This document shows, piece after piece, positions 41,917 through 63,591 of a stretch of 64,000 nt of DNA. The notes beneath the pieces were generated by a model that worked only from the letters and a program-made list of their open reading frames with translations, was not told where the DNA came from and made no database searches. Each line of letters starts with the position of its first letter. Within the stretch, counting starts at the first letter, position 1. The stretch is taken from positions 22,216,042 to 22,280,041 of the forward strand of contig NC_058059.1 of NCBI RefSeq assembly GCF_020085105.1, in the 5' to 3' direction. The translations under genes were made by a program, and so were the position numbers. The DNA is from Siniperca chuatsi (Eukaryota; Chordata; Actinopteri; Centrarchiformes; Sinipercidae).

Positions 41917-42074
41917 TCAGCATCATTCTCCGTCAGCAGCCGAGACCCGCAGTTCAGACCCTCTCTGGTGCACTAAACAGTCCACTATGCGCTCTTCAAC
42001 GTGCGACGGTGTGATGCGCGCCAGGCTCTCCACCAAGTAACGGAAGCTCTCCAGACTCTTCGAGTTTACCAACA

Positions 42075-43325
42075 ATGGAGGGCACAAACAACACGACGGC
42101 CTGGTCTGAGTTTGACAACCCTTCCAACAAGACCCCCAAACCTGAAGACGAGGAGGTGAAGCTGAGTTATCAAGTGGTCACATCTTTTCTGCTGGGCGCG
42201 CTCATCCTGTGCGCAATATTTGGGAACGCTTGCGTGGTTGCAGCCATCGCCTTGGAGCGGTCTCTCCAGAATGTGGCCAACTACCTGATCGGTTCTCTGG
42301 CTGTCACCGACCTGATGGTGTCGGTGCTGGTGCTGCCCATGGCGGCGCTTTACCAGGTGTTAAACCGGTGGACTCTTGGGCAGGTCCCGTGCGACATCTT
42401 CATCTCTCTGGATGTGTTGTGCTGCACGTCGTCCATCCTGCACCTGTGCGCCATCGCTCTGGACAGATACTGGGCGATAACCGAGCCCATAGACTACATG
42501 AAGAAGAGGACGCCGAGGAGAGCCGCCGTCCTCATCAGTGTCACCTGGCTCGTCGGATTCTCCATCTCAGTGCCGCCAATGTTAATCATGCGCTCCCAGC
42601 CCAGCAGCATGGCAGAGGACAGGGCGAACCCCAAGCAGTGTAAGATCAGGCAAGACCCCTGGTACACAATATACTCTACATTCGGGGCTTTTTACATCCC
42701 GCTCACGCTGATGCTGGTTTTATATGGGCGGATATTCAAAGCGGCCAGGTTTCGGATCAGGAGGACGGTGCGTAAAACGGAGAAAAAGAAAGTGTCCGAC
42801 TCTTGCTTGGCGTTATCCCCCGTCCTGTTCCACAAAAAGACTCCCGGAGACGCGCAGGGCAAGAGCTGGAAAAGGAGCGTGGAGCCCCGGCCGCTGCCGA
42901 GCGTCAACGGCGCGGTGAAACACGCGGAGGACGGCGAGTCTCTGGAGATCATCGAAGTTCACAGCAACTCCAAAGGCAACCTGCCGCTGCCCAACACCCC
43001 GAGCTGCGTGCCGCTGTTCGAGAGCAGGCACGAGAAGGCGACCGAGGCGAAGAGAAAGATCGCGCTGGCACGGGAGCGCAAAACGGTGAAGACTCTGGGC
43101 ATCATCATGGGCACCTTCATCCTCTGCTGGCTGCCCTTCTTCATCGTCGCCCTGGTCATGCCTTTTTGCCAGGAGTCGTGCTACATGCCCCGCTGGCTGG
43201 AGGATGTCATTAACTGGCTGGGCTACTCCAACTCTTTACTCAACCCCATCATTTACGCGTACTTCAACAAAGACTTTCAGAGCGCTTTCAAGAAAATAAT
43301 CAAGTGTCATTTCTGCAGACCGTGA
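42075..43325 (+). CDS. htr1a: 5-hydroxytryptamine receptor 1A
   Basis: Intronless class A GPCR gene of 416 residues (human 422). The receptor couples serotonin to Gi/o at the plasma membrane of serotonergic and target neurons. Visible landmarks: N-glycosylation sequons NNT and NKT in the N-terminal tail; N51 in TM1; D79 in TM2; D113 in TM3, the amine-binding aspartate ([10 protein letters not shown]); DRY at 130-132; the C106/C189 disulfide pair; S201/T202 in TM5 ([11 protein letters not shown]); a long third intracellular loop (~220-340); CWLPFF in TM6; NPIIY at 390-394; C411 and C414 as palmitoylation candidates before the end. TM2-TM3 are nearly identical to human. The TM4/loop junction reads PPMLIMR where human has PPMLGWR. 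Teleosts carry two htr1a copies and I cannot decide which this is. Confidence 0.97.
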   Translation: MEGTNNTTAWSEFDNPSNKTPKPEDEEVKLSYQVVTSFLLGALILCAIFGNACVVAAIALERSLQNVANYLIGSLAVTDLMVSVLVLPMAALYQVLNRWTLGQVPCDIFISLDVLCCTSSILHLCAIALDRYWAITEPIDYMKKRTPRRAAVLISVTWLVGFSISVPPMLIMRSQPSSMAEDRANPKQCKIRQDPWYTIYSTFGAFYIPLTLMLVLYGRIFKAARFRIRRTVRKTEKKKVSDSCLALSPVLFHKKTPGDAQGKSWKRSVEPRPLPSVNGAVKHAEDGESLEIIEVHSNSKGNLPLPNTPSCVPLFESRHEKATEAKRKIALARERKTVKTLGIIMGTFILCWLPFFIVALVMPFCQESCYMPRWLEDVINWLGYSNSLLNPIIYAYFNKDFQSAFKKIIKCHFCRP

Positions 43326-43572
43326 TGGTCCTGCAGGAGAAAAGAGGAGCAGCTTTAAAAAAACAACAACAGCCTATAAAAGTGGCACAAAGAGATTGTT
43401 CTGAATACAGAATGATGCTAAAACTGAAAAGAGGGCTCATAATGATTACTGTCGATCATCACCATCGTTATCAGTATTGAAATATTCCCAGAGATGTCCG
43501 TAGCCTATGCATAGATAAAGCTGTGATCGTTTGATTGAAGCTCCATGTTCCTCATCCTGTTCTGAAATGTTC

Positions 43573-43578
43573 AATAAA
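43573..43578 (+). terminator. htr1a polyadenylation signal
   Basis: AATAAA 248 bp after the htr1a stop codon, the first on this strand, implying a short 3' UTR. Confidence 0.55.
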
Positions 43579-52549
<8,971 letters not shown>

Positions 52550-53095
52550 AGTATGAGAACCCAAATGCAGAAGACCAGGAAGCGGTATGTGGATGAGGTA
52601 GCCGGATGACTTCAGTTATTTATTTGGTGATGTAGCTTACAGGCAGGTACAGGCAGACAGACAGGTCACAGGGAGGTAGGCAGATACAGGTCCAGGTAAT
52701 AGAAAACGCAGTGGTCGAAACCAGGAAATAAGTCCAACAAAGCTAAACAAATCCGACAGGGAGCAGCAAAGTTCAAAGTCCAGAATCCAGACACGGTCCA
52801 AGGAAGCCAAAGCACTCCAACAGCACTCACCAGAAACAACTGCCTGGCCACTTAACATAGGTACAACGAAACACACACATGACAGGACCAAAGACCCGGA
52901 CTAAATACACTAAGGTAGGTGAGACAACGAGACACAGATGCAAACAATCAAGGAGGGGCCAACAATCAAAACTGGAGGGAAAGCAAACAAAGACAGGAAG
53001 TAAAACTACAAGACACACAAGGGTAGGAGAATACTACAAAATAAAACGGGAAACAGGACAAAACCTCAAACTATGACAATATCATGTTAAACTAG
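52550..53095. repeat. Dispersed AC/GA-rich repeat 1
   Basis: Purine- and CA-rich noncoding block beginning gagaacccaaatgcagaaga and ending aaacaggacaaaacctcaaa. It shares style and its first motif (acccaaa.gca.) with 54345-54868, consistent with one non-autonomous teleost repeat family. Family name not assigned. Confidence 0.4.
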
Positions 53096-54344
53096 GACCT
53101 TTTTACTTTCTGTCTCTTCCAAGCATCCGATCGGGGACACTATGATCCTGTCATTGTGTTGCTGCCTGTTTGGTAATGGCAATGACCTGTCTGCTTTACA
53201 ATTTGACTTTTATCATTTTTGGTAAGTTTTTCATATTTCATTCTTTACTTTCTGGTGAAATAGTTACAGGTTTATTTTTAGCCTCTGCTGTGGACTGATT
53301 GTTACCCATATTTACAGCATGCACATTAAAACGTTAAACACACACATTCAATAAACATTGCAGCAGCATCAAAAGTTTCCAGACTCCTCTTATTCTTACC
53401 CTACGTCAGCGTTGATAAATTTGACGGCTTAATAAGTGAAAACCCAAAGTATTTCATCCTGTGAATACACAAATCAAAAATCAATGTACAGGTCTCTGAA
53501 GCCAGAAGCAAACGGAGCCTGCTCTGCCTCTGGGACACTAGACTCACAACTGGTCTTGGATTAACTAGGATAAGCCCTTAGTTTGACCTATCGCAGAACG
53601 TTAACCTCACAGAGGGTCTTATCTGTGTCAAGCACAACCACAAACAGTTGTCCCACCGCAGTGGCACTACGGGGATCAGAAACCACATCACACTTTTCCG
53701 TCTATTTTTGCCCAAACGCTGACCTTCGTACTTTATTTTTCAGACCTTATTTACTTAAAGGCTCATCGAGTTAGACCTTGTTGCGCCCACTTTGGGTTTT
53801 TTTTAATTTGTCAGCTTATTTAAGTTGAAAATTGGCTCTATCAGGAAAATGTCCCTGGTCACTGAACTCTGACAGATTCAGAGCTTAGATAATTAACTGC
53901 CGAATTGTAATTTTCACAAAATTTTAATAATCCTGTCAAAACAAACATAAGGCAAAATAAGTTTTGCACTTACCAGTTTTATTGGGATCCTGTTCGTGAC
54001 ACAATTTGATGGAAATTCTTTGAGCTAGTTGACTCTGATGATTAAGAAGGTTTCAGGAAACTCAGGATGTCTTACACAGCAATGTTTAATGAAGCTCGGC
54101 CGAGGAGACAATATCTGCAGTACAAGGTGAAACCCGTGCAGTGCCAAAACCAAATCTGAAGTTTCTCTTCCTGATCCGTCCGATGAGGTCGATTCATTTT
54201 TAGGTTTGCAAGTCACCCACTAAACTTACACATCTCTTGCAAAGCACATCACAGATGGAGCGGCATGTTAAGTCACCCTCTAATATTGCTGGATCAGAGT
54301 TTAGCTGTGATATAAGACAGAAAATTCTCACACACACCTGTTGT

Positions 54345-54863
54345 GGTACACCGTGGCTGGACCCAAAAGCACGACTAGCACAGAGGGAGTTGAAATATTA
54401 GTTTCACTTTATTGTAAAAACACAAGGAGGAACCAGAGTGTGGAGGTAATCGCTGTGAGCCGGGGGGCTGGGTGAAGACAGCGGGCTGGCGAGGGACTGG
54501 TGAGAGCAGGCAGGCAGAGCGAGGACTGTGGGCTCAGGTGGAGCAGCGGGGGGGAGCCGTGGTGAGATCTCGTGGAAATCCAGTGAGTAACTTGGAGGCA
54601 GGTGAGAGGAACCTGAACACAGGGAGTCAGAGAGTTAATCAGGGGTTCAGATAACATGAAGGTAAGTCTTCTAGAATGGTACGTCAGAGTCCAAAGCATC
54701 ACACCACTTGGGTAAACAGCCAATCTGGCAAAGGCTGGTGAGAAAAGCCGGGTAGATATACTGCCAGGTGTTGATTGGTGGATGGCAAGCAGGTAAGCAG
54801 CAGCAGATGGGTAGCAGGTGTGTCAGTCTCTGATTGGAAGTTCACCGGAGGCCGCCCCCCGCA

Positions 54864-54868
<5 letters not shown>
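54345..54868. repeat. Dispersed AC/GA-rich repeat 2
   Basis: Begins tggctggacccaaaagcacg and runs as G/A-rich noncoding sequence into the (CA)26 tract at 54869. A distant relative of the block at 52550-53095. Confidence 0.4.

Positions 54869-54920
<52 letters not shown>
54869..54920. repeat. (CA)26 microsatellite
   Basis: 52 bp of uninterrupted CA units. The Thr-His and Val-Cys open frames across it are artefacts. Confidence 0.95.
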
Positions 54921-54924
<4 letters not shown>

Positions 54925-57540
54925 TACACAGGACGGGAACCAACAGGGGACAAACAGACAGAGACACCAGGAATGGTACAGCTGTACCATAACAAGACCG
55001 TCTTCTCGTCAACACAACAAGCTTCCTGGAGTGAAAGTGGTAATTTTCTCTCAGCTGCAGCCTGATTCCATCACTCTGAGTTTGGACCAGCATTACTGGT
55101 AGAGGACTGTTACCATGTACACCCTTTGGTGTATGACAGAGAGATTTTTTCGTGTTAGCAGGTCCATTTTACAACACATTTGTAGTCCCTACACACATAG
55201 AACATAACAGATAATTAAATTTATATTAGGATAGGGTAACATGTAAAATAAATAAAATAAAACAATATACAGTTATTTATATACATATATATGTTCTGCA
55301 GTGCATTTTTTAAATTTGCTTTGGGGGGAATGTAAACAGCAATAACAAGATAGTGAAGATAATATGGTTTTCATCTTCCCTTCCGAAACAGTGTCCACTG
55401 ACTGGTTTGAGTATCACCGATGTAAACACAGTCCTTCAGTTGCTACGAATGGATATTTTAGGGAAAAGCTAATTTTTTGCAGTAACTTTTTTGACTTTGC
55501 AGAGATGTTTGTTATTCAGAATAAGCAATTCAGGTGGCATTATGTCCCTCTCAAAACATATTTTTGAGAGGGATTTGTCAGGGTTGTCAACCAGACAAAC
55601 AGCTGTCCATAAGCTTCATTTTCCCTAATACAGATGCACAGCACATACTCATACTGTGGAACCAGGCTACCATGTACTAAAGAGCAGCAAGACATCCTGG
55701 ACTGCTTGGTGGGAACACACTTCTTGGAGCCTCTAGTTGACTGAATATTATGCAACTGATCAAAACTCCAACTATCAATATGTATTTCTTTATTTATAAA
55801 GTACAAAAACAATCTCACAGTCTAAACATCACTGATGTTTAATAATAAAATGGTCTCTATAATATAACAATAATATTTTTTTAAACCCCATTTTCTTCTT
55901 GAAATTGTTATACAGCCTTTTGGAATGCGACCCTCAAAATTCTCCTATGCATTTCTTCATTTGTATGAGAGGGACGTCCTCCTCCCTCTGCATATACACA
56001 AGTGCCCATGAGACAAAATCTGTCCCCTGCAGAGCCTGCATACAAAGCAGCCCTGATGGGTTTGCGCACAGTCCCATACACCAACTTCTGCTTTTTCTTA
56101 TACAAGAATTGATTAATATAAAATATAATAAAAAATAATAATAAAAATGATGAAGAAATATAAAACATAAGGTGTAGGTTGACCTCATCTATTGATGTTT
56201 AACATTAAAACTGTATCTGTAACAGAAGCAGCTCTTTTACATGTTCGTCAGGTTTGTTCCAACTCAAGAGTCAACATAATTAAATATTCTGTTTTTAACT
56301 GAAGTCGTCAGGAAATGTTTAACCTCCACCTTCCCAATGTTCTCAATGAGCGCAAGACTTGACTGTTAAGAATAATACTTAAATTATAATAATTATAATA
56401 ATAATAATAATAGTTTTGTTCCAGAGGACCAAAGTTTGAACAAGTTAGTTTTCCTCATCTAATCTGTTTTGATCTTTTGTGACATGCAGACTCAAAATGA
56501 CCAATGCTAATTGTACACTTGCATCCCTCAATTCTACAAGCAAAGGACTTGCTTTGCTATCAAGCAGAGGTGATGACACTAAAAGCAACGAGAACAATGA
56601 TCGTTTCCTCTCACTGTGACTGCAGCGATTAGAAAATGAGAAGAGGACAGATGCAATTACCAAGAATCTGCACTTTGAGTCAAGGGCTTCTGGGACAAAC
56701 AGTCATTTAAAAGGAGTCAGTGTCAGATTTATGATCCAGCAGTCAAGGCTGTTCCACACAAAAGTGTGTTTAGATTAATTTCAGGAACAAGGGGACACAG
56801 TGTAATTAATGTGAAGCACTGAAACAAGCTCAGCTAATATCACACAACATTTGCATCTCCAGATTTACATGTGCTGATGTCGCCACCTACAGGAAAACAA
56901 AGTAATATCTGCTACAATCTACACTAGTGCCACCAGCAGGCAATGAATGATGCAACTGTAGTCGTTTCTTTTTTTTAAATAGCTTTTATTACTGCTAATC
57001 ATGTTGTGGGGACTAATAAAAACTATTTTGCTCACACACTGACATTGTGAGGACTCACCTATCTGGGAACAAAAAGCTGGGCTCCATGAGGTTAACCGTT
57101 TTGCTATTAAGATTTTGTTTGTTTACTTACAAGACAAAATATTACAAACAGACAAACAAACAAGGACACAATAAGAAAGAGCGGTACATACAGAAGTGAT
57201 GGGATAATACCGTGAAGGCAAAGTTACATAGTGTGTTTCCATAACGGCTGTCCAGGCCTTTATCAAAATCACTGGGGAAAATGGCTGCTCTCTCCATGTT
57301 TAACAGATCAAGATAGTCCTCAAACTAATGACTTTTACAAAGCAGGATGGGTTGCGCTATTTCCACTTCATCAAGATTATTCCTCTTGCTGAGAGACATC
57401 CCAGCGTGAAAAGACGGTTCATAAGACGGGTTCATACTTTTATTTTGGGTGTCTACTAGAAAATGTTTACATGCTTTAAACCCAGTTAGACCGGTGACAC
57501 TTTGAAGGGAAGGGTGAGGCGAGTGGTATACAGTAGGTTG
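54921..57540. other. Intergenic region downstream of htr1a, third part
   Basis: No gene and no strong repeat family recognised. A perfect 12-bp inverted repeat lies at 55545-55573. Confidence 0.5.
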
Positions 57541-59333
57541 CAAACTGCAATTTCACCATTAGGTGCCACTAAATCCTACACACTGCTCCTTTAACGTTCA
57601 AAAAACATTATTTTTCTCATTCCATGTCCTTTGCTGCAGCACCTCTATTCACCATCTGTCTGAACACTCCGTTTTAGTGCCTGTCTCTTTAAGGCCCCAC
57701 CCTAAAAGCCCACTTTCTTCTGATTGGCCAACTTCCGTTAGCCTGACTAGGGGCAGCAACTTGCCAGTGTGCTCCATTGCATATGACAGCTACTGTAACT
57801 TAGCTTGGAAAATAGCAATATGGGGCACTGAATTTGATGAATTTACTGTTTATCAGACCACAAATGAGACAAGAATTAGGTTGGAAAAACGATAGACACC
57901 GCCGGAGCACAGTGTTTCTGGGGGCCAGGCCTCACTGATTACAGTACAAAAACACAACTTTATAATTTTAATCAATGATTTTGGAGAAACTGGATCATAT
58001 TTTATGGAGAAAATATTTTCTGGTTTTCCCTCTGATGTCCTCCGGCTGCTCTGCCTCAACTTTCGGTGATTTACGGAGTTTCTTGATGGACAGTGTTGGA
58101 CCTCACCACATGGGAAACAAAAGAAGGGCCTACATGTAAAAATGAAAGCCTGAAGCAAAGAAACAGCGCCAGATCCCTGAGTTCGGTTAAATCACAGTGT
58201 GATTTTTAAATCTGGATTCCTACTGGACTAGCCGCCACAGGAGTGCAGGAAGCTCCCGCGCTGCGACCACGGTGTCATCAAGCCTAAAAAATTCCGAGGG
58301 CACCATTCGCTCATTTCCTTTCCACTGTGACTCTGGTCGCTACAGGGGGTGATCTGAAATCAACAAACTTTAATTTTCCCAACTTGAAGGTCTTACTCGC
58401 TGGACGAGAAACAGACTGTTTTTGTGTTTGCTGAACACATTTTTGGATCCTGAAGGAGATTGTTATACACCACATAACGGTCTCATACCTGCAGAAGGAA
58501 GATACGGATTTCGCGGAGAGGATTTTCTTCACAGAGAGAAGGATAACCACTACGGCCTGCTCTCTTCTAAGTCGGCCCAGCTGTTCCCCGCTGCCGCCTG
58601 AGGATCAGCTTTGCCGTTGAACCCGCTGACAGCGCTGTACCCCGCCCGCCGTCAGTATCCGAGCCTGAGAAGATTCTGCTGGATAACCCAAACGGACGCA
58701 TTAAATCACTATCAAAAGCGATCTCAAGTACGAGGCTTGTGTCTGGGCAGAGATAGGTTTATATCTATGTTTTATTGTAACCTGAGCTTAATTGTTGTGA
58801 TTTTTGCTTTGCTGGGGGAAATAACGGACCCCTGTGTCCTGTTTACTGCTGTGTGTTCCCATGCCTAGCACGTTCCATTGTTTGTATTGGTCCCACGCCA
58901 TGGGTCTTTACTTGTGTTAGTTTTTCCGCCACTGCGTGCAGAGCCAATAACTGCTGCTTCATCAAGACCAAAGTCCAGTAACACGACTGTCGAATACAAG
59001 TGTGTCTTGCCGCAGCATTTAGGATCATCTGTGCCTTTTTCTCTCTCTCTCTCTTTTCCTTTACTAACCTACACACACACACACACACACACACCTACAC
59101 GCCTTACACGCATGCACACACACGTATACATCTCAAACCCACAGGTTGCGTGGTATCCTAACTCAGCTGTGCTCCACCCTCCTCATTTTGGTGAGCACGA
59201 GTAGAGCGCATCCTCCATTTTGGTTCTCGCCCCTTTGTTTGAAGTTTCCCAGGTCTGTCTGCCATTTTGGATCATCGCGTGACGAGCCGCCCACGTCACG
59301 TCTACCATCTTCCTCACTTTCCCCCTCTATTGT

Positions 59334-59364
<31 letters not shown>

Positions 59365-59799
59365 GCATCCCATGTTTGTTGATTGTCGTATGCTTTTATT
59401 GTGCTTAGAGTAGATAATAGTGGTTTATTGGCTGAAGTTATTGATTATTGATCGGTATGCTAAAGTTAAATAAACTCTATTGTATCTTTTGAAGAGAATT
59501 TGCCTGTGGTTATTTCTCTATGTGTTGTCATAACAGCTGGTTGTGATGGTCAGTGCTCGGATTCATCCTTCACTGTCCATCCTATTAATATAAAATAGTA
59601 TTTTAAATATTGGCATTTCTAAGTGGACAACTACTTTTTGAGAATGTTTTCACATTTTGGTTATTGGTCCCTGATCCCAGGGTGGTGCCCCATAATTATT
59701 AACCTACCTAATTCCCAACAACAGATAGCTTTACTTGTTGTTAGCGGTTACTTTAACTGCTAACTATAGCTTTTAAAATTCTATGTGGAATTTGCATTG
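57541..59799. other. Repeat-rich intergenic block
   Basis: 57541-57930 contains strings common in fish repeats (ctgtctctttaaggccccac, ttcttctgattggccaact). 58560-59540 is less AT-rich and ends near gttaaataaactctattgta; it could be part of a retroelement, but no reverse transcriptase, clear LTR ends or gene domain was seen. (AC)n tracts lie at 59071-59094 and 59334-59362. Confidence 0.35.
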
Positions 59800-60090
59800 T
59801 GCTACTGTATGCTCTTTTTCCTCCTGCTCTCTCTCTTTCCCGCTCTCTCAACCCAACCAGCAGCTGCAGATGGCCGCCCACCATTGAGTCTGGTTCTGCA
59901 CCGAGGTTTCTGCCTGTTAAAAGGCAAGTTTTTTTCTTGCCACTGTCGCCAAGTGTTTGCTCATGGTGGGATTTGTTGGGTCTCTGTAATTAATATCATA
60001 AAGAGTACGGTCTAGACCTGCTCTATAGGAAAAGTGCAATGAGATAACTTCTGTTATGAATTGGCGCTATATAAATAAAAATAAAATAGA
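59800..60090 (+). repeat. Dispersed teleost repeat ending in 'ctatataaataaaa' (copy 2)
   Basis: Matches 7700-7960 through ttgagtctggttctgca, tgctcatggtgggatttg, tctagacctgctctatagg and ggcgctatataaataaaa, in the same orientation. Confidence 0.6.
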
Positions 60091-60930
60091 ATATTCATCC
60101 TAGCATGACATTCCCTCATTTAATTTAATTACAGCAGCAGTATATTGTTACAAATGTCTTTCCTGCTCAGCTTACAACCAATTAAGAGACAATGTTGCAG
60201 TACATACAGATTGAATTAACTGGCTTTTAGTATGGAGACAGCGGCCTCACTAGCAGACTCAGAAACAGAAAAGACTAAAGAGGCATGTCACGCAAGGTCT
60301 CGGTTTTCACCCCGGCAAGCAGAAAGCAACAAACAACCATCGACAAAAACAGCTTCCCTCATAAATTTACAAACTATTGTTGAATAATAAATGAGAGGCC
60401 TGTTGGGAAAACATAGTTAAATATTGAAAGAAAATTCATCTTAACAGCTTGTTAGGGCCAAGGTGGATGCTAAGGTTATCATATCAACAACAGACAGTGT
60501 GACTGTGTGTCAACAGAGCTCCTTTAGAGGATGATCAATCTGTGCTCATCTGTAAATGTCTTATTCTGGTCACTATTATTATATAATCGGTACAAATTAT
60601 TCAGTAGTTGCACCTAATTGTATCTTTGTTCATTGTTGTACTGTGATTTTGAACGTGTGAGAGAGCCAAAATGAACAATTTCAAATTCATGTCTGAATTA
60701 AAAAAAAAAAAAATCTTCAGTCATAATTTAAGACTGTAAGCGAGCGACTGTCCTCACCAGAAAAACGTCCATATGGGTAGTCTGTGCAAGCAGCTTATTA
60801 TTATTATTATTATGTTTACGTTTATTGTAAGATGCGAACTCTAGTGGTCGTGGTAATTATGACGGGAGCAAACCAGGAAGTCAGGTGAAGTAGTATAAAG
60901 AGCTAGAGCGGTCCGCTTATGGAGGTGGTG

Positions 60931-60956
60931 GGATGGATGGATGGATGGATGGATGG
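60931..60956. repeat. (GGAT)n microsatellite
   Basis: Six and a half GGAT units. Confidence 0.85.
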
Positions 60957-61302
60957 CACAAACAAAGGACTTTCACCCAGGAGACCGGGGCTCTTGTCCT
61001 GTGTGAAACCAAGTCAATGTTGACTTACTTAAAGTTGTAACTTACCTTTCGTTAGTTACGTGACTTATATAATGTACCTAACTTACGTTAGTTGTGTAAC
61101 TTACGTAACATACTTATTTTAACCCAAACCATGATCTTTACCTAAACCTAACCTTCACAACGTTAACCACGTGTTTTATGTCACATGACTTATGTAACGT
61201 ATGCTTGCAGCCCGTCCTCACATTACAGCCTGTCCTCAACTGCCACTGGTAGGGGCGTTAATTTAGGAAACGCTCCTGTGGGTTGTATTAGAGGGTAAGA
61301 AC

Positions 61303-62156
61303 CAGGGTTGCCAGGTAGGTTTTTTTCCCGCAGTAGAATTTTTTGTCCGCTTGTTGGGTAGACCTATTTTGCATGCAAATAACATGAATAATATCTCTAA
61401 ATAAAAATCCATATTTTAAACGAAATCATATATGTATACCCAAATCCTACCAAACTGACTCCAGATCAGCACCTACACGCATGGATATGGGACACGCCCA
61501 CATACACATAGACACACACACACACACACACACAAAAGACGAATGCCCTCTGCCCGCTTCTCGATCCCAGCTCTGCTTGTTAGCGAAGCAAACAAGTTAA
61601 CAACTAGCTAGCTAGAAACCCCAGGGAGAAACATGACTAAGTATATGATTAAAATATAGTGAAGCAACATGATAATGTGTTTCAGTTAAAACAAGGTATT
61701 GCAGTAACTACAGTAAATACATGTGAAGTAAAAAGAGTACATTCATGTTGTCCAGGCAGGGAGGAAGAGGGGAAAGGGAAGAGGAAGTGAAAGGTTAGTT
61801 TGTGTCAGTGAACTGGTCTACACTTTCACAGAGCTATATTTTATTAATGATCATATACTGTAACTAATTACACAAGGCCATTTTAGGACCTAGGTGAAAG
61901 AGCTGTTTAGGGAAAACTGCTTTTAATGCTGGCACACAAAACATTTATGGTGTTACTTTGTAGATGTTACAATACATTTGGCAATGATAGCAATGCTGTT
62001 GGAATTTAAAAGCAACGTAAATGCTTTGGCAGGGTCATATTTTGAGTTCTGGTATTGAGCTGGGTTTTGGGCTAGTTTTATTGTCCGTCGGGATGATTTT
62101 AGGCTGGTTTTGTTTGGTCACTGAGCTGGTTTTGTCACACACACCTGGCAACCCTG
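61303..62156. mobile_element. hAT-like non-autonomous DNA transposon
   Basis: cagggttgccaggt at 61303-61316 is the exact reverse complement of acctggcaaccctg at 62143-62156. CAGGG termini are typical of hAT-type elements. The 854 bp between has no transposase and includes an (AC)n tract at 61512-61534. I saw no 8-bp target duplication, so the assignment is tentative. Confidence 0.5.
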
Positions 62157-62639
62157 ACCTATGCGGTCATATGGGTTGGAGGACTTGTTGGAACAAAATG
62201 CAAAGTAAGCTTGACACAGAGAGCGAGTCAGAGGAAACACAGAGAATGCAGAGAATGGTGTGAAACAGGGAGGGACATGGAAAACCAGCTCAGGAAATGC
62301 CTCGAATTTGGGGAAACAATGGGCTCTGCTACAGTAACTACAGTGTAAAAATGAAGACATTATATACTAGAAATATAAATTATAAGCATTTCAGAAAAAC
62401 AAAACAAACTTTTCTCTTGCTCACAGTTAAAATATGCACATCAACTTTCAGAGTTCACACTATGTTAACTTTGTGAACCCTGTGAAATCCCAAAACCAAT
62501 TTAATTAATCAACTCATCTTTTATCATTAACTCATTGTAATTAGATATGATTGTCAGGTCAACTTAAATTGTCTCATTCTCGCATCAAGAGGCATTTCAG
62601 AGCATCTATTAATGAGTTCAATATTAAACTTAAACTTAA

Positions 62640-62910
62640 ACTCAAAGCAAAAGTTTGACATTTTGGGAAAAACACTTACCACGATACCACGCTCATATTT
62701 GTCTGTTTAACATAAGGCCAGCAGACAGTTAGCTTAGCTTTAGCACAAAGACTGGAAACAGGGGGAAACAGCATGCCTAGCTCTGTCAAAGGTAACAAAA
62801 TCCGCCCCAGCACCTCTTAAGCTCACTAGTTTGTTTAATCCTTACAAAAACCAAGTGTAAAACAACAATTCGTCATTTTTCATGGGGTTATATACCGGAC
62901 TATTTCTTGA
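62640..62910. repeat. Foldback-family repeat, left-arm copy
   Basis: Contains gtttgacattttgggaaaaa, gttagcttagctttagcac, cagggggaaacagc and cagcacctcttaagctcact, matching the left arm of the 22765-23590 element. No right arm follows. Confidence 0.6.
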
Positions 62911-62955
62911 TTGCAAACAGTAACTTCCTGGAGTATCTGCTGGTTGCCTGGCAAC

Positions 62956-63345
62956 TGCTGGCAGAATGCTGCTGTCCATTTGGTGTTTAACCTCCCCAAG
63001 TTTCCCCACACTCCAGTTCTCTATTCACTACACGGGACTCCTTTTGCAGTCCACATTCAAGTTCAAGACTCTGGTGCTGGCCTACAGGAAAGGAAAGGGT
63101 CTGCTCCTTCCTACCTCCAAGCCATGGACAAACCCAACACACCGGCCCTAACATTGTGCTCCTTTGCCTCTGGACAGTTCGCCTTCCCGTCACTTTGAGA
63201 GTCACTTGGTCAAGGCTCTTCTCTGTTGTGGTCCCACAGTGGTGGAATGAACTCCCCACTGAAGTCAGGACAGCAGAGTCACTGGAGGACAGCAGCCCAT
63301 CTTCCATCTGAAGACTGAAAACCACTTTTTCAGACTACACCAAAA
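62956..63345 (+). mobile_element. LINE reverse-transcriptase C-terminal fragment (decayed)
   Basis: Several frames together give pieces typical of the end of teleost CR1/L2/Rex-type LINE ORF2: HLVFNLPKFPH, FKTLVLAYRKGKG and VVVPQWWNELPTEVRTAESL. Frames shift between these pieces and stops interrupt them, so the copy is inactive. Confidence 0.75.
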
Positions 63346-63346
63346 T

Positions 63347-63391
63347 AAATTAGATAGAGGTAAGTGGGGTGCACTTACCTCTATCTAATTT
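63347..63391. repeat. Perfect 20-bp inverted repeat (hairpin)
   Basis: aaattagatagaggtaagtg at 63347-63366 is followed by a 5-base spacer and its exact reverse complement at 63372-63391. It lies directly after the LINE fragment. Confidence 0.9.
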
Positions 63392-63591
63392 CTTTCTTTT
63401 TTCTTTTTTTTTTTAAACCTAAGCACTTGCACCATAGCTCTCTAACATGCCATATTTAGTTGTTTATTTGGGAGGGATGCACCTCTGATTGAGATTGATG
63501 CATTGAAGATTTGAGTTTCCTCCACTTCTTCGTGTTAACAGTGTATGTATAAAAAATTCAATACCAACAAGTTACTATTTACAATATATAT

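Noticed and set aside
42209-43213. Open frames of 144 and 136 residues overlapping htr1a
   Set aside because: Out-of-frame shadows of the GC-rich receptor coding sequence.
54775-55102. Thr-His and Val-Cys repeat frames
   Set aside because: Artefacts of the (CA)26 tract.
57563-58868. Open frames of 80-110 residues in the repeat-rich block
   Set aside because: No domain, no splice structure, and located in sequence resembling dispersed repeats.
62911-63198. 95-residue + strand frame considered as a gene
   Set aside because: It matches pieces of a LINE reverse-transcriptase end and is broken by frameshifts and stops.
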